64,000 bases of DNA from Oleiagrimonas soli (GTDB lineage: Bacteria; Pseudomonadota; Gammaproteobacteria; Xanthomonadales; Rhodanobacteraceae): positions 78,142 to 142,141 of the forward strand of contig NZ_KN196470.1 in NCBI RefSeq assembly GCF_000761445.1. Reading direction: 5' to 3'. The first letter of the stretch is position 1; each line of letters starts with the position of its first letter. The position numbers and the translations under genes were made by a program. The notes under the pieces were generated by a model. That model saw nothing but the letters and a program-made list of their open reading frames with translations, did not search any database and was not told the origin of the DNA. Below are positions 57,628 through 64,000 of this stretch, piece after piece.

Positions 57628-57813
57628 TCAGTCGTCGGACGCGGCGCTGGAAGCCGACGCCGGCGGCGTCATCGAAGCAGGTGCGACGGGCGTCATCGCC
57701 GTCGTGGCGGCCGCCGGTGCGACCGGATGCGGTCGGTACAGCGGTCCCTTGTTGCCGCAGGCGGACAGTAGGCACAGCGCGCCGGCGGCGAGCATGAACA
57801 TCAGTGAACGCAT
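57628..57813 (-). CDS. lptM: LptM-like lipoprotein (YifL)
   Basis: A 61-residue lipoprotein with a signal peptide and lipobox LLSACGNKGPLYRP, the exact start pattern of LptM, which helps LptD mature in the lipopolysaccharide-export translocon. The rest is an Ala/Pro/Ser-rich tail. It is the first gene of the dapF-xerC-hslVU run. A TATACT (57841-57846, minus) provides a plausible -10. Confidence 0.88.
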   Translation of the reverse strand: MRSLMFMLAAGALCLLSACGNKGPLYRPHPVAPAAATTAMTPVAPASMTPPASASSAASDD

Positions 57814-57912
57814 GGACGATCTTCCTCGAAATCCGCGACCAGTATACGCGTCGCGGCGTCGCGCACGTGGGTATGATGGGCGTCATTGCGCCGCTGCGCG
57901 GGGAACTGTCGC

Positions 57913-58596
57913 TTGAACTGGACCCAGATGCTGCAACTGCCCGCCACCCTGCTGTTGATCGCGGCCGGTGTGCTGCTGCTGCTGACCATCGGTCATGGCG
58001 TGTCCTGCCGTCGCCGCTGGCGCGAGGGTCGGCGCATGGCGGCTTCCTGGCGCGCGCTGCTGCTGTTGTTGTTCTTTACGCTGGCGCTGCTGGCCACCGG
58101 CGGCGGTCTGGCGCTGCGCGGCTATCGCGTGCTGGGTCAGGAAACGCCGGTGGCGACGATGGTCGCGCACCGCGAGTCGCCGCAGTTCTGGCAGTTGACC
58201 CTGACGCGTCCCGATGGCGAGACCGAGACGCTGCCCCTCAACGGCGACGACTTCCGGCTCGAAGCCGTGGTGGTGAAATGGCAGATGCCGGCGGTGCTGG
58301 CCGGCGCGCCGCCGCTGTACCGGCTGGATCGCCTGTCCGGCCGCTACGACGACATCGGCCAGGCGCGCGACGCGCGTTCCACCATCATCGATCTGAACCA
58401 GGCCGGCGCGCTGGATCTGTTCAATCTGCGCCGTCAGTATCCGGACTACCTGCCGATGGTCGACACCGTATTCGGCAGCGGCGTGTATCTTCCGCTGGTC
58501 GACGGCGGCGTGTACCACGTCAGCCTGATGGCCAGCGGCGCGCTGGTGGCGCGGCCGGATGCGGCGACCAAGGCACGGTTGCGCGGCGGGCACTGA
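57913..58596 (+). CDS. Membrane-anchored protein of unknown function
   Basis: A protein of about 227 residues with two N-terminal membrane helices (QLPATLLLIAAGVLLLLTIGHGV; SWRALLLLLFFTLALLATGGGLAL) and a periplasmic domain of about 150 residues (VATMVAHRESPQFWQLTLTRPDG through YLPMVDTVFGSGVYLPLVDGGVYHVSLM). I do not recognise a specific family. The start is uncertain: TTG 57913 has GGGGAA eight bases upstream, while ATG 57928 has no clear site. TATGAT at 57872-57877 may be its -10, divergent from lptM. Confidence 0.72.
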   Translation: MNWTQMLQLPATLLLIAAGVLLLLTIGHGVSCRRRWREGRRMAASWRALLLLLFFTLALLATGGGLALRGYRVLGQETPVATMVAHRESPQFWQLTLTRPDGETETLPLNGDDFRLEAVVVKWQMPAVLAGAPPLYRLDRLSGRYDDIGQARDARSTIIDLNQAGALDLFNLRRQYPDYLPMVDTVFGSGVYLPLVDGGVYHVSLMASGALVARPDAATKARLRGGH

Positions 58597-58624
58597 TCAC
58601 AACAGCGTCAGGGGGCGCACATGG

Positions 58625-59044
58625 ATGGCGGCACAAGACAAAGTGATGGCGGGCATTCTGGTGCTGCACAGCACGCTGGGTGCGGTGTGGACGTTCGTGG
58701 TGGCTTCCCGATTCGGTTTTCCCGCGCTGTTTCTGGTCCTCAATTTCGCGCTGGTGCTGGTCGGTCTGACGGCCGGCATCGGATGGTTCCGGGAACGACG
58801 ATGGGCCGGCGTGCTCGGCCTGCTGTTCTTCGCGGTGCAGTTGATCCATGTCGCCGCGCCGAACTTCCACTTTTCCTTCACGCTCGGCTTCAGCGTGATC
58901 GTCGCGATGGGCTGGTTCGGCGGTGTGCGGCTGGGCATCAACCTCTACGCGCTGGTCCTGCTGTTCTGGCTCGGCATTCGCGTGGTATCGCTCAACGGTT
59001 CGCTGAAGCACGCCGACGCGCAGCCTGACGCCAGCGGATCCTGA
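58625..59044 (+). CDS. Hypothetical four-helix membrane protein
   Basis: A 139-residue protein with four hydrophobic segments (GILVLHSTLGAVWTFVVAS; ALFLVLNFALVLVGLTAGIG; WAGVLGLLFFAVQLIHVA; FTLGFSVIVAMGWFGGVRLGINLYALVLLFWL). No family recognised. It lies between two other uncharacterised genes on the same strand; GGGGG lies 10-14 bases upstream of the ATG. Confidence 0.65.
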   Translation: MAAQDKVMAGILVLHSTLGAVWTFVVASRFGFPALFLVLNFALVLVGLTAGIGWFRERRWAGVLGLLFFAVQLIHVAAPNFHFSFTLGFSVIVAMGWFGGVRLGINLYALVLLFWLGIRVVSLNGSLKHADAQPDASGS

Positions 59045-59049
59045 CTTCG

Positions 59050-59469
59050 ATGCTGGTGACGCTCGCGCGTTTCCTCGATCCGTGGGAAGCCTACGTGGTG
59101 CGGGCCCTGCTTGAGGCGGAAGGCCTTCCAGCCACGGTGGCCCACGCCCATCACGCCATCGCCAACTGGCCCATGTCCCTGGCGCTGGGCGGCACCGCCG
59201 TGCAGGTGCCTGCGCCCTTGCTCGTGTCCGCGCGCGCACTGCTGACCGACTATCGGACCGGCGTGCTAGAGCAGCAGTTGAACGAAGATCTCGGCATACG
59301 CAGCGAGCACTGCCCGCGTTGCGGCTCGATGGACTTCAAGCGCACGATGCCGCTGCATCGGCGCATCGGTGCCCTGGTCATCGTGCTGTTCCTGGCCGCC
59401 TATCCCTCGCGGCGCAGCTTGTTCATATGCAGAAACTGCGGTGGCCAGTGGCGTTGGGGCCAGGAGTGA
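59050..59469 (+). CDS. DUF2007-like protein with zinc ribbon
   Basis: A 139-residue protein whose N-terminal half (LVTLARFLDPWEAYVVRALLEAEGLPATVAH) resembles the DUF2007 signal-transducing-like domain. The C-terminal half has two CxxC pairs (CPRCGSMDF and CRNCGGQW) flanking a hydrophobic segment (IGALVIVLFLAAYP), suggesting a membrane-tethered zinc ribbon. It starts five bases after the preceding membrane-protein gene. Function unknown. Confidence 0.75.
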   Translation: MLVTLARFLDPWEAYVVRALLEAEGLPATVAHAHHAIANWPMSLALGGTAVQVPAPLLVSARALLTDYRTGVLEQQLNEDLGIRSEHCPRCGSMDFKRTMPLHRRIGALVIVLFLAAYPSRRSLFICRNCGGQWRWGQE

Positions 59470-59522
59470 AGCGTCTCTTTTGAAGATGAGAGGCGGTACA
59501 GGTTTCATGTAAAGGAGGGCGG

Positions 59523-59873
59523 ATGTTGCAGAAAGCAAAACAGGCGCTGCTTGCGTTCGCCATCCTGACGGTCCTGGTCTGCATCTCCGTCATCGAAATG
59601 CTGCCCTACTACCGGCATGCGAAAGGACCGCTCAGGCAGGTCGAGGGCATCGTCGAATCGTCCGGCATGACGGAATCCGGAAACAATCTTCTGGATGGCC
59701 GCACTCGCGTCGTCGTGGTCGTCAAGCTCGCCGATGGACGTGTCGTTTCATTCTATGCGCCGGGGTCCCGGCCGGTGCGGGTCGGTGCACGGGTGCGGGT
59801 GGACGTGCAGCCGGAAAGCTTCGGTCCGCCCGCCTATCGCATCGTCCGGATCGACGGTCAGGACGATCCGTGA
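59523..59873 (+). CDS. Hypothetical membrane-anchored protein
   Basis: A 116-residue protein with one N-terminal hydrophobic segment (ALLAFAILTVLVCISVIEML) and a beta-rich outer domain (VEGIVESSGMTESGN, RTRVVVVVKLADGRVVSFYAPGSRPVRVGARVRVDV) that resembles an OB- or SH3-like fold. AAGGAGG six bases before the ATG is a strong ribosome site, which supports it as real. No family recognised. Confidence 0.7.
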   Translation: MLQKAKQALLAFAILTVLVCISVIEMLPYYRHAKGPLRQVEGIVESSGMTESGNNLLDGRTRVVVVVKLADGRVVSFYAPGSRPVRVGARVRVDVQPESFGPPAYRIVRIDGQDDP

Positions 59874-59914
59874 CCGGTCGCACGGGGAATGCACCGCGCG
59901 GTGAAGCCGTCGCC

Positions 59915-60385
59915 TCAGTGAGGCGAAAGCCGTTTTTCGTACAGCAACGCATTCGCGCCGTCCTCGTAATACGCCGCGCGTTGCCCGCATCGCGCGTAGC
60001 CGCAGCGTTCGTAGAGCGTGCGCGCGGCGGCGTTGTCGGCGCGCACTTCCAGACGCACGCGGTCGCAGCCGCGTTGGCGGGCTTGCTGTTCCACGGCATC
60101 CAGCAGCCGACGTCCGATGCCCTGGCCGCGGGCGGCCGCGTCGATGGCCAGCGAATACAGCCGCGCCGCCCGGCTGGTGCGGCGGAACAGCAGCAAGGCC
60201 GAACCGATCAGTCGATGCTCGTGGGTCGCGACCAGAATGCAGGCCGTGGCGCTGTGCAGATGGCGACGGTACTGCCGACGGCTGAGGCGGTCGCCGGCAA
60301 AGCTGCGTTCCTCGAGCGCCAGCAGGGCGTCGAGGTCGCCGTCCTGCGCGGGACGGAGGCGAACGGGCGGTGTCGGGTCGGACAT
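59915..60385 (-). CDS. GNAT-family N-acetyltransferase
   Basis: A 156-residue acetyltransferase with the acetyl-CoA loop RGQGIGRRLLDAVE and the terminal NAAARTLYERCGY. The early ALLALEERSFAGDRLSRRQYRRHL is a pattern I associate with GNATs encoded beside RLAN/ATP-grasp ligases. It resembles RimI but the neighbour, 182 bp away and divergent, suggests a dedicated peptide- or amino-acid-modifying role. ATG 60385 is preferred; the frame continues 66 codons upstream across the promoter region. Confidence 0.85.
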   Translation of the reverse strand: MSDPTPPVRLRPAQDGDLDALLALEERSFAGDRLSRRQYRRHLHSATACILVATHEHRLIGSALLLFRRTSRAARLYSLAIDAAARGQGIGRRLLDAVEQQARQRGCDRVRLEVRADNAAARTLYERCGYARCGQRAAYYEDGANALLYEKRLSPH

Positions 60386-60566
60386 GCGCGCACTGTACGC
60401 GGGTCGTGCGGTCGCGCCCAGCATCTTGAACGCGTGCTGTCGAAGCGCGGCAAAACCTCTTGCGCGTGCATGCGGTCGTGCCACACTGCGCGGCATGGCC
60501 GCGTCCGCGGCCGGCGACCGGATCGCGTTCCTTGCCGTCCGGCGTGAACGCAAACAGCGAGGTCGC

Positions 60567-62045
60567 ATGAGTCGGCTGGTCATCGTCGTCGAGAACCCCT
60601 CGGACTGGGGGGCGTACTACCCGTCCACGCAGGTGGTGGCTGCCCACGATTACCTGCGCGAGCCGCCGGAAAGCAGCGAACGCACGCACGTCATCAATCT
60701 CTGCCGTAGCTACAAGTACCTCGGCAGCGGTTACTACGTGTCGTTGCTGGCCGAGGCGCGCGGGCATCGCGTGATTCCTTCGGTGCGCACCATCAACGGA
60801 CTGCGCCGGCGCGCGTTGTACGGCCTGGACATCGAGGATCTGAACCAGAAGCTGGCGCAGGTGCTCAAGGGCAGCGAACGCGACAGCATCGACTTCGGCA
60901 TCCTGGTCTACTTCGGCCAGACCGCGCATCCGCTGCTGCAGGATCTGGCGCGGCAGGTGTTCGAGTTGTTTCCGTGTCCGCTGCTGCGCATCGAGTTCCG
61001 CCGCGAGCGCGCCTGGCAGATCGGCGCGATCCGTCCGGTCGGTCTGCACACCCTGGACGACGCGCAGGAAGACGCCTTCGCGCAGGCGCTGGATCACTTT
61101 GCCACCAAGCTGTGGCGCAAGCCGCGCGCGCGCCGGCGCTACCGCTACGACATCGCCATGCTGGTGAACAAGGACGAGGCCATGCCGCCGTCCAATCGCG
61201 GCGCGCAGAAGGCGTTCATCGCGGCCGGCAAGCAGCTCGGCGTCGAGGTCGATCCGATCGGCCCCAACGACTACGCGCGGCTGGCCGAGTACGACGGCCT
61301 GTTCATCCGCGAAACCACGTCCATCGACCATCACACCTACCGTTTCGCGCACCGTGCCGAACAGGAAGGCATGGTGGTGATCGACGACCCGGCATCGATC
61401 CTGCGCTGCACCAACAAGATCTTCCTGCACGACCTGCTGGTCTCGCGCAAACTGGCCGTGCCGAACACGGAAATCCTCTACCGCGACGACCCCGGCAGCC
61501 TCGACGCGCTGCCGGACAAGCTCGGCTTTCCCATCGTGCTGAAGATCCCCGACGGCGCGTTCTCGCGCGGGGTGGTCAAGGTGGAGACGGTCGAGGCGCT
61601 GAAGAAAACGGTGGCCGAGCTGTTCACGCACAGCGCCCTGCTGATCGCGCAGCAGTACCTGTACACCGAATACGACTGGCGCATCGGCGTGCTCAATCGC
61701 GAACCGCTGTACGCCTGCCAGTACTTCATGTCGCGCGGTCACTGGCAGATCTACAACCACGGCGGCACCGGCCCGAAGTCGGGCGGTTTCCGCACCATGC
61801 CGGTGCGCGAGGCGCCGAGCGACATCGTGCGCCTGGCGGTGAAGGCGGCCAACGCCATCGGCGACGGCCTGTACGGCGTCGATCTGAAACAGACGGCCGA
61901 ACGCGCGGTGGTCATCGAGGTCAACGACAACCCGTCGATCGACTCGGGCGTCGAGGACGCCTACCTGGGCGACGATCTGTATCGCCGCATCATCCAGGAA
62001 TTCGTGCGTCGGCTGGAGCGCAAGCGTCTGGGCGTGACCGACTGA
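60567..62045 (+). CDS. RimK-related ATP-grasp ligase with RLAN domain
   Basis: The 492-residue protein has an N-terminal RLAN domain (RLVIVVENPSDWGAYYPS, YKYLGSGYYVSLLAEARGHRVIPSV) and a C-terminal ATP-grasp domain (KIFLHDLLVSRKLAVPNTEILY, FPIVLKIPDGAFSRGVVKV, and EVNDNPSIDSGVED with metal-binding Glu/Asn). It would form an amide bond between a carboxylate and an amine, as RimK adds glutamate to ribosomal protein S6, but the substrate is unknown. Divergent from a GNAT gene, a pairing seen in other proteobacteria. Confidence 0.9.
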   Translation: MSRLVIVVENPSDWGAYYPSTQVVAAHDYLREPPESSERTHVINLCRSYKYLGSGYYVSLLAEARGHRVIPSVRTINGLRRRALYGLDIEDLNQKLAQVLKGSERDSIDFGILVYFGQTAHPLLQDLARQVFELFPCPLLRIEFRRERAWQIGAIRPVGLHTLDDAQEDAFAQALDHFATKLWRKPRARRRYRYDIAMLVNKDEAMPPSNRGAQKAFIAAGKQLGVEVDPIGPNDYARLAEYDGLFIRETTSIDHHTYRFAHRAEQEGMVVIDDPASILRCTNKIFLHDLLVSRKLAVPNTEILYRDDPGSLDALPDKLGFPIVLKIPDGAFSRGVVKVETVEALKKTVAELFTHSALLIAQQYLYTEYDWRIGVLNREPLYACQYFMSRGHWQIYNHGGTGPKSGGFRTMPVREAPSDIVRLAVKAANAIGDGLYGVDLKQTAERAVVIEVNDNPSIDSGVEDAYLGDDLYRRIIQEFVRRLERKRLGVTD

Positions 62046-62099
62046 TCTTCGCCACGTGCAGCGGCGGCGCACGGCGCGCCGACCGCGGACGTGCGGCGA

Positions 62100-62333
62100 T
62101 CAACCGCGCCGCTGCGTTCGCCGCGCACGCGCCGGCGCCAGCAGACGTAGCGGCAAGCGCGGCTGCAACGCGATCAGCAAACAGGCCGGCGCGCCGACCA
62201 GCCAGAACACCGTGCTGAAGCCGAACACGCGGTTCGGCCAGGCCAGCGGGGTCAGCAGCAATAACAGGCCGCAGGCCATCCAGATCAGGGCAATCAAGGC
62301 GCGCGCGCGGCGCGGGGTGATGGACGTGTGCAT
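62100..62333 (-). CDS. Small two-helix membrane protein
   Basis: A 77-residue protein with two hydrophobic segments (ALIALIWMACGLLLLLTPLAWP; GFSTVFWLVGAPACLLIALQP) and a basic tail. No family recognised. It is divergent from the lipocalin gene and convergent with the ATP-grasp gene. Confidence 0.6.
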   Translation of the reverse strand: MHTSITPRRARALIALIWMACGLLLLLTPLAWPNRVFGFSTVFWLVGAPACLLIALQPRLPLRLLAPARARRTQRRG

Positions 62334-62459
62334 GACGGTTTCTCCTCCGTGTGCACACAGCCTGCCCGCGGCGTTTCTCACGGGCTGCGACGGCGCATGC
62401 ATCTGCGCGCGGCGTTGGCGCGTATCTGCAGGCAGGCCCATTCGCGAGGGAGTTTCCGC

Positions 62460-63020
62460 ATGCGCACACGATTCCTGTCCCACCTGCTTGCCCTGACGGC
62501 GTTGATGGCGCTGGCCGGCTGCGCTTCGCAACCGGCGCAGATGCCCAAGACCGTCAGCCACGTCGACCTGGACCGCTACATGGGCACCTGGCACGTGATC
62601 GCCAACATTCCCAACTTCCTGGAGAAGGGCAAGGTCGCCACCGCCGACGAGTACCATCGCCGCAAGGACGGCGACATCGCCATCACCTATCACTTCCGCA
62701 AGGGCTTCGACCGCGCGCCGGACGCCTGGCACGGCAAGGGCTGGCTGCCCGATCCCAAGGACGCCGCGCACTGGAAGGTGCGCATCATCTGGCCGTTCGT
62801 GTCCGACTACCTGATCCTCGCGCTCGATCCGCAGTACCGCTACGTCATGGTCGGCGTGCCCGACCGCGACCTGCTGTGGATCATGGCGCGCGACACCACG
62901 ATGCCGGACGACGTCTACCAGCAGTACGTCGATCAGGCGCGCGCGCAGGGCTTTCCGGTCGATCAACTCAAGCGCGTGCCGCAGACCGCGGCGCAGGTCG
63001 GGCAACCCGGTTACCAGTAA
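62460..63020 (+). CDS. blc: Outer-membrane lipocalin lipoprotein (Blc-like)
   Basis: A 186-residue lipoprotein with lipobox LMALAGCAS and a lipocalin beta barrel: DRYMGTWHVIANIPNFLEKG (GxW motif), then WKVRIIWPFVSDYLILALDPQYRYVMVGVPDRDLLWIMAR. Bacterial lipocalins bind lysophospholipids or fatty acids in envelope maintenance. The signal peptide has the usual basic start (MRTRFLSHLL). Confidence 0.92.
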   Translation: MRTRFLSHLLALTALMALAGCASQPAQMPKTVSHVDLDRYMGTWHVIANIPNFLEKGKVATADEYHRRKDGDIAITYHFRKGFDRAPDAWHGKGWLPDPKDAAHWKVRIIWPFVSDYLILALDPQYRYVMVGVPDRDLLWIMARDTTMPDDVYQQYVDQARAQGFPVDQLKRVPQTAAQVGQPGYQ

Positions 63021-63065
63021 GCCGGCTACAATCGCGTGCAGTCGATCTCGCAAGCAGGGGCACGC

Positions 63066-63902
63066 ATGAGCGAAACCGCATCGCGCTACGCCGTCTTCGG
63101 CCACCCGGTCGCACATTCGCTGTCGCCGCGGATCCATCAGGCGTTCGCGCGCCAGTTCGGCATCGAGCTCAACTACGAGATCATCGACGCCGAACCGGCT
63201 ACGTTCGCCGCCGCCGTGCGCGACTTTTTCGCCCACGGCGGCGCCGGCGCCAATGTCACGGTGCCGCACAAGCACGCCGCGCTGGCGCTGGCCGACACCC
63301 ACAGCGAAGCGGCGGCGCGGTCCGGCGCGGCCAACGTGCTGACGCCGCAGGCCAACGGCGATCTTGCCGCGCACAACAATGACGGCGCCGGCATGGTGCG
63401 CGATCTCACCGAGCGCCATCGCCTCGACCTGCGCGGTCACGACACGCTGCTGCTGGGCGCGGGCGGCGCGGCGCAGGGCGTGGCCTGGGCGTTGCTCGAC
63501 GCGGGCGTCGACACGCTGACCATCGTCAACCGCAATCCGGAGCGCGCCGATGCTTTGGCCGACCGGCTCGGCGAGCCGGCGCGGGCGCACACGCGCTACT
63601 GGAAAGACCTCGATTCCATCGGCAGCTACGACCTGATCGTCAACGCCACCTCGGCGGGCGTACAGGGACAGGCGCTGGACCTGCCGTTCGCCATCGTCGG
63701 CGCGCGCGCGCTGTGCTACGACCTGTCCTACGGCAAGGCGGCGATCCCGTTTCTGACCTGGGCGCGGGCGGCCGGCGCGCGCTTCGCGCTGGACGGTCTG
63801 GGCATGCTGGTCGAGACCGCCGCCGACAGCTTCGAGCTGTGGCACGGTCGGCGACCGGACACCGATCCGGTCTACGACGCGCTGCGCGCCGACGGCGTCT
63901 GA
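63066..63902 (+). CDS. aroE: Shikimate dehydrogenase (NADP+)
   Basis: Reduces 3-dehydroshikimate in aromatic amino acid synthesis. The 278-residue protein has the substrate motif [18 protein letters not shown], catalytic Lys in [13 protein letters not shown] with a later NNDGAG, the nucleotide-binding [11 protein letters not shown] and NRNPERA (NADP 2'-phosphate contacts), and C-terminal [19 protein letters not shown] 63066 is preferred; ten extra codons are open upstream. Confidence 0.96.
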   Translation: MSETASRYAVFGHPVAHSLSPRIHQAFARQFGIELNYEIIDAEPATFAAAVRDFFAHGGAGANVTVPHKHAALALADTHSEAAARSGAANVLTPQANGDLAAHNNDGAGMVRDLTERHRLDLRGHDTLLLGAGGAAQGVAWALLDAGVDTLTIVNRNPERADALADRLGEPARAHTRYWKDLDSIGSYDLIVNATSAGVQGQALDLPFAIVGARALCYDLSYGKAAIPFLTWARAAGARFALDGLGMLVETAADSFELWHGRRPDTDPVYDALRADGV

Positions 63903-63909
63903 GTCGCTC

Positions 63910-64000
63910 GTGGACTGCCGCCCCGGTTGCGGCGCGTGCTGCATCGCGCCGTCCATCTCCAGCCCGATTCCCGGCATGCCGCACGGCAAGCCGGCTGGCA
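63910..64000 (+). CDS. YkgJ-family cysteine-cluster protein, N-terminal fragment
   Basis: The first 30 codons only; the gene runs past the window edge. [30 protein letters not shown] matches the start of the YkgJ family (CxxCxxCC type), small proteins that bind zinc or an iron-sulfur cluster. A GTG eight bases after the aroE stop is the likely start. Confidence 0.8.
   Translation, partial: MDCRPGCGACCIAPSISSPIPGMPHGKPAG

Overview
The window is GC-rich chromosomal DNA of a gammaproteobacterium, most likely order Xanthomonadales (Xanthomonadaceae/Rhodanobacteraceae type). The grounds are gene order and content: the mnmE-yidC-rnpA-rpmH / dnaA-dnaN-recF-gyrB replication-origin block, the tonB-exbB-exbD-exbD cluster beside pdxJ, and the lptM-dapF-DUF484-xerC-hslV-hslU run. 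These assignments come from reading the sequence; no database search was possible.

Layout. 0-3.3 kb: the end of an NtrB-type sensor kinase, NtrC, and guanine deaminase (nitrogen control and purine nitrogen salvage). 3.6-12 kb: a ClC chloride transporter with CBS domains, an Xre/RES toxin-antitoxin pair, small envelope proteins including OmpW, a DUF885 hydrolase, a WYL regulator and a glutathione transferase. 12-17 kb: fructose-1,6-bisphosphatase, a HipA-like kinase of the YjjJ type behind an AT-rich leader, and the two-gene nicotinamide-to-NAD salvage operon (nadV and an adenylyltransferase-Nudix fusion). 17.2-20.6 kb: a YtrA-type GntR regulator with its palindromic operator, an ABC ATPase, a 65-residue membrane protein and a large unfamiliar permease, with start-stop overlaps linking the last three. 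20.6-27.2 kb: a radical SAM protein, an aldehyde dehydrogenase, acetyl-CoA synthetase, a phosphopantetheinyl transferase and pdxJ. 27.3-31.3 kb: two ExbD proteins, ExbB, TonB and a TPR protein.

31.5-41.9 kb is the replication-origin region. The dnaA-dnaN gap carries four DnaA-box-like sites and AT-rich tracts. Two perfect 16-bp parS-like palindromes (ParB sites) lie inside recF, so initiation and segregation signals sit within about 2.5 kb of each other.

41.84-48.54 kb is an AT-rich integrative element inserted in the 3' end of mnmE. It carries an integrase, Vsr endonuclease, a C5-cytosine methyltransferase, an Eco29kI-like GIY-YIG restriction enzyme, two unknown proteins, an Xre regulator, an HUH-type Rep-like protein and an AlpA-type protein. 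Its far end still encodes Cys-Ile-Gly-Lys-stop, apparently the displaced native end of mnmE. TTGTCC repeats spaced 10 bp apart and GGGACCACC repeats at both ends look like recombinase binding sites.

48.6-64 kb returns to core chromosome: a glutathione transferase, a dipeptidyl-peptidase IV-like enzyme, a 27-bp inverted-repeat element, 71 uninterrupted copies of a 7-bp repeat ending at the stop codon of an unknown gene, the hslU-hslV-xerC-DUF484-dapF-lptM operon, several small unknown envelope proteins, a divergent GNAT / RLAN-ATP-grasp pair, a lipocalin lipoprotein, aroE, and the start of a YkgJ-type cysteine-cluster protein cut by the window edge.
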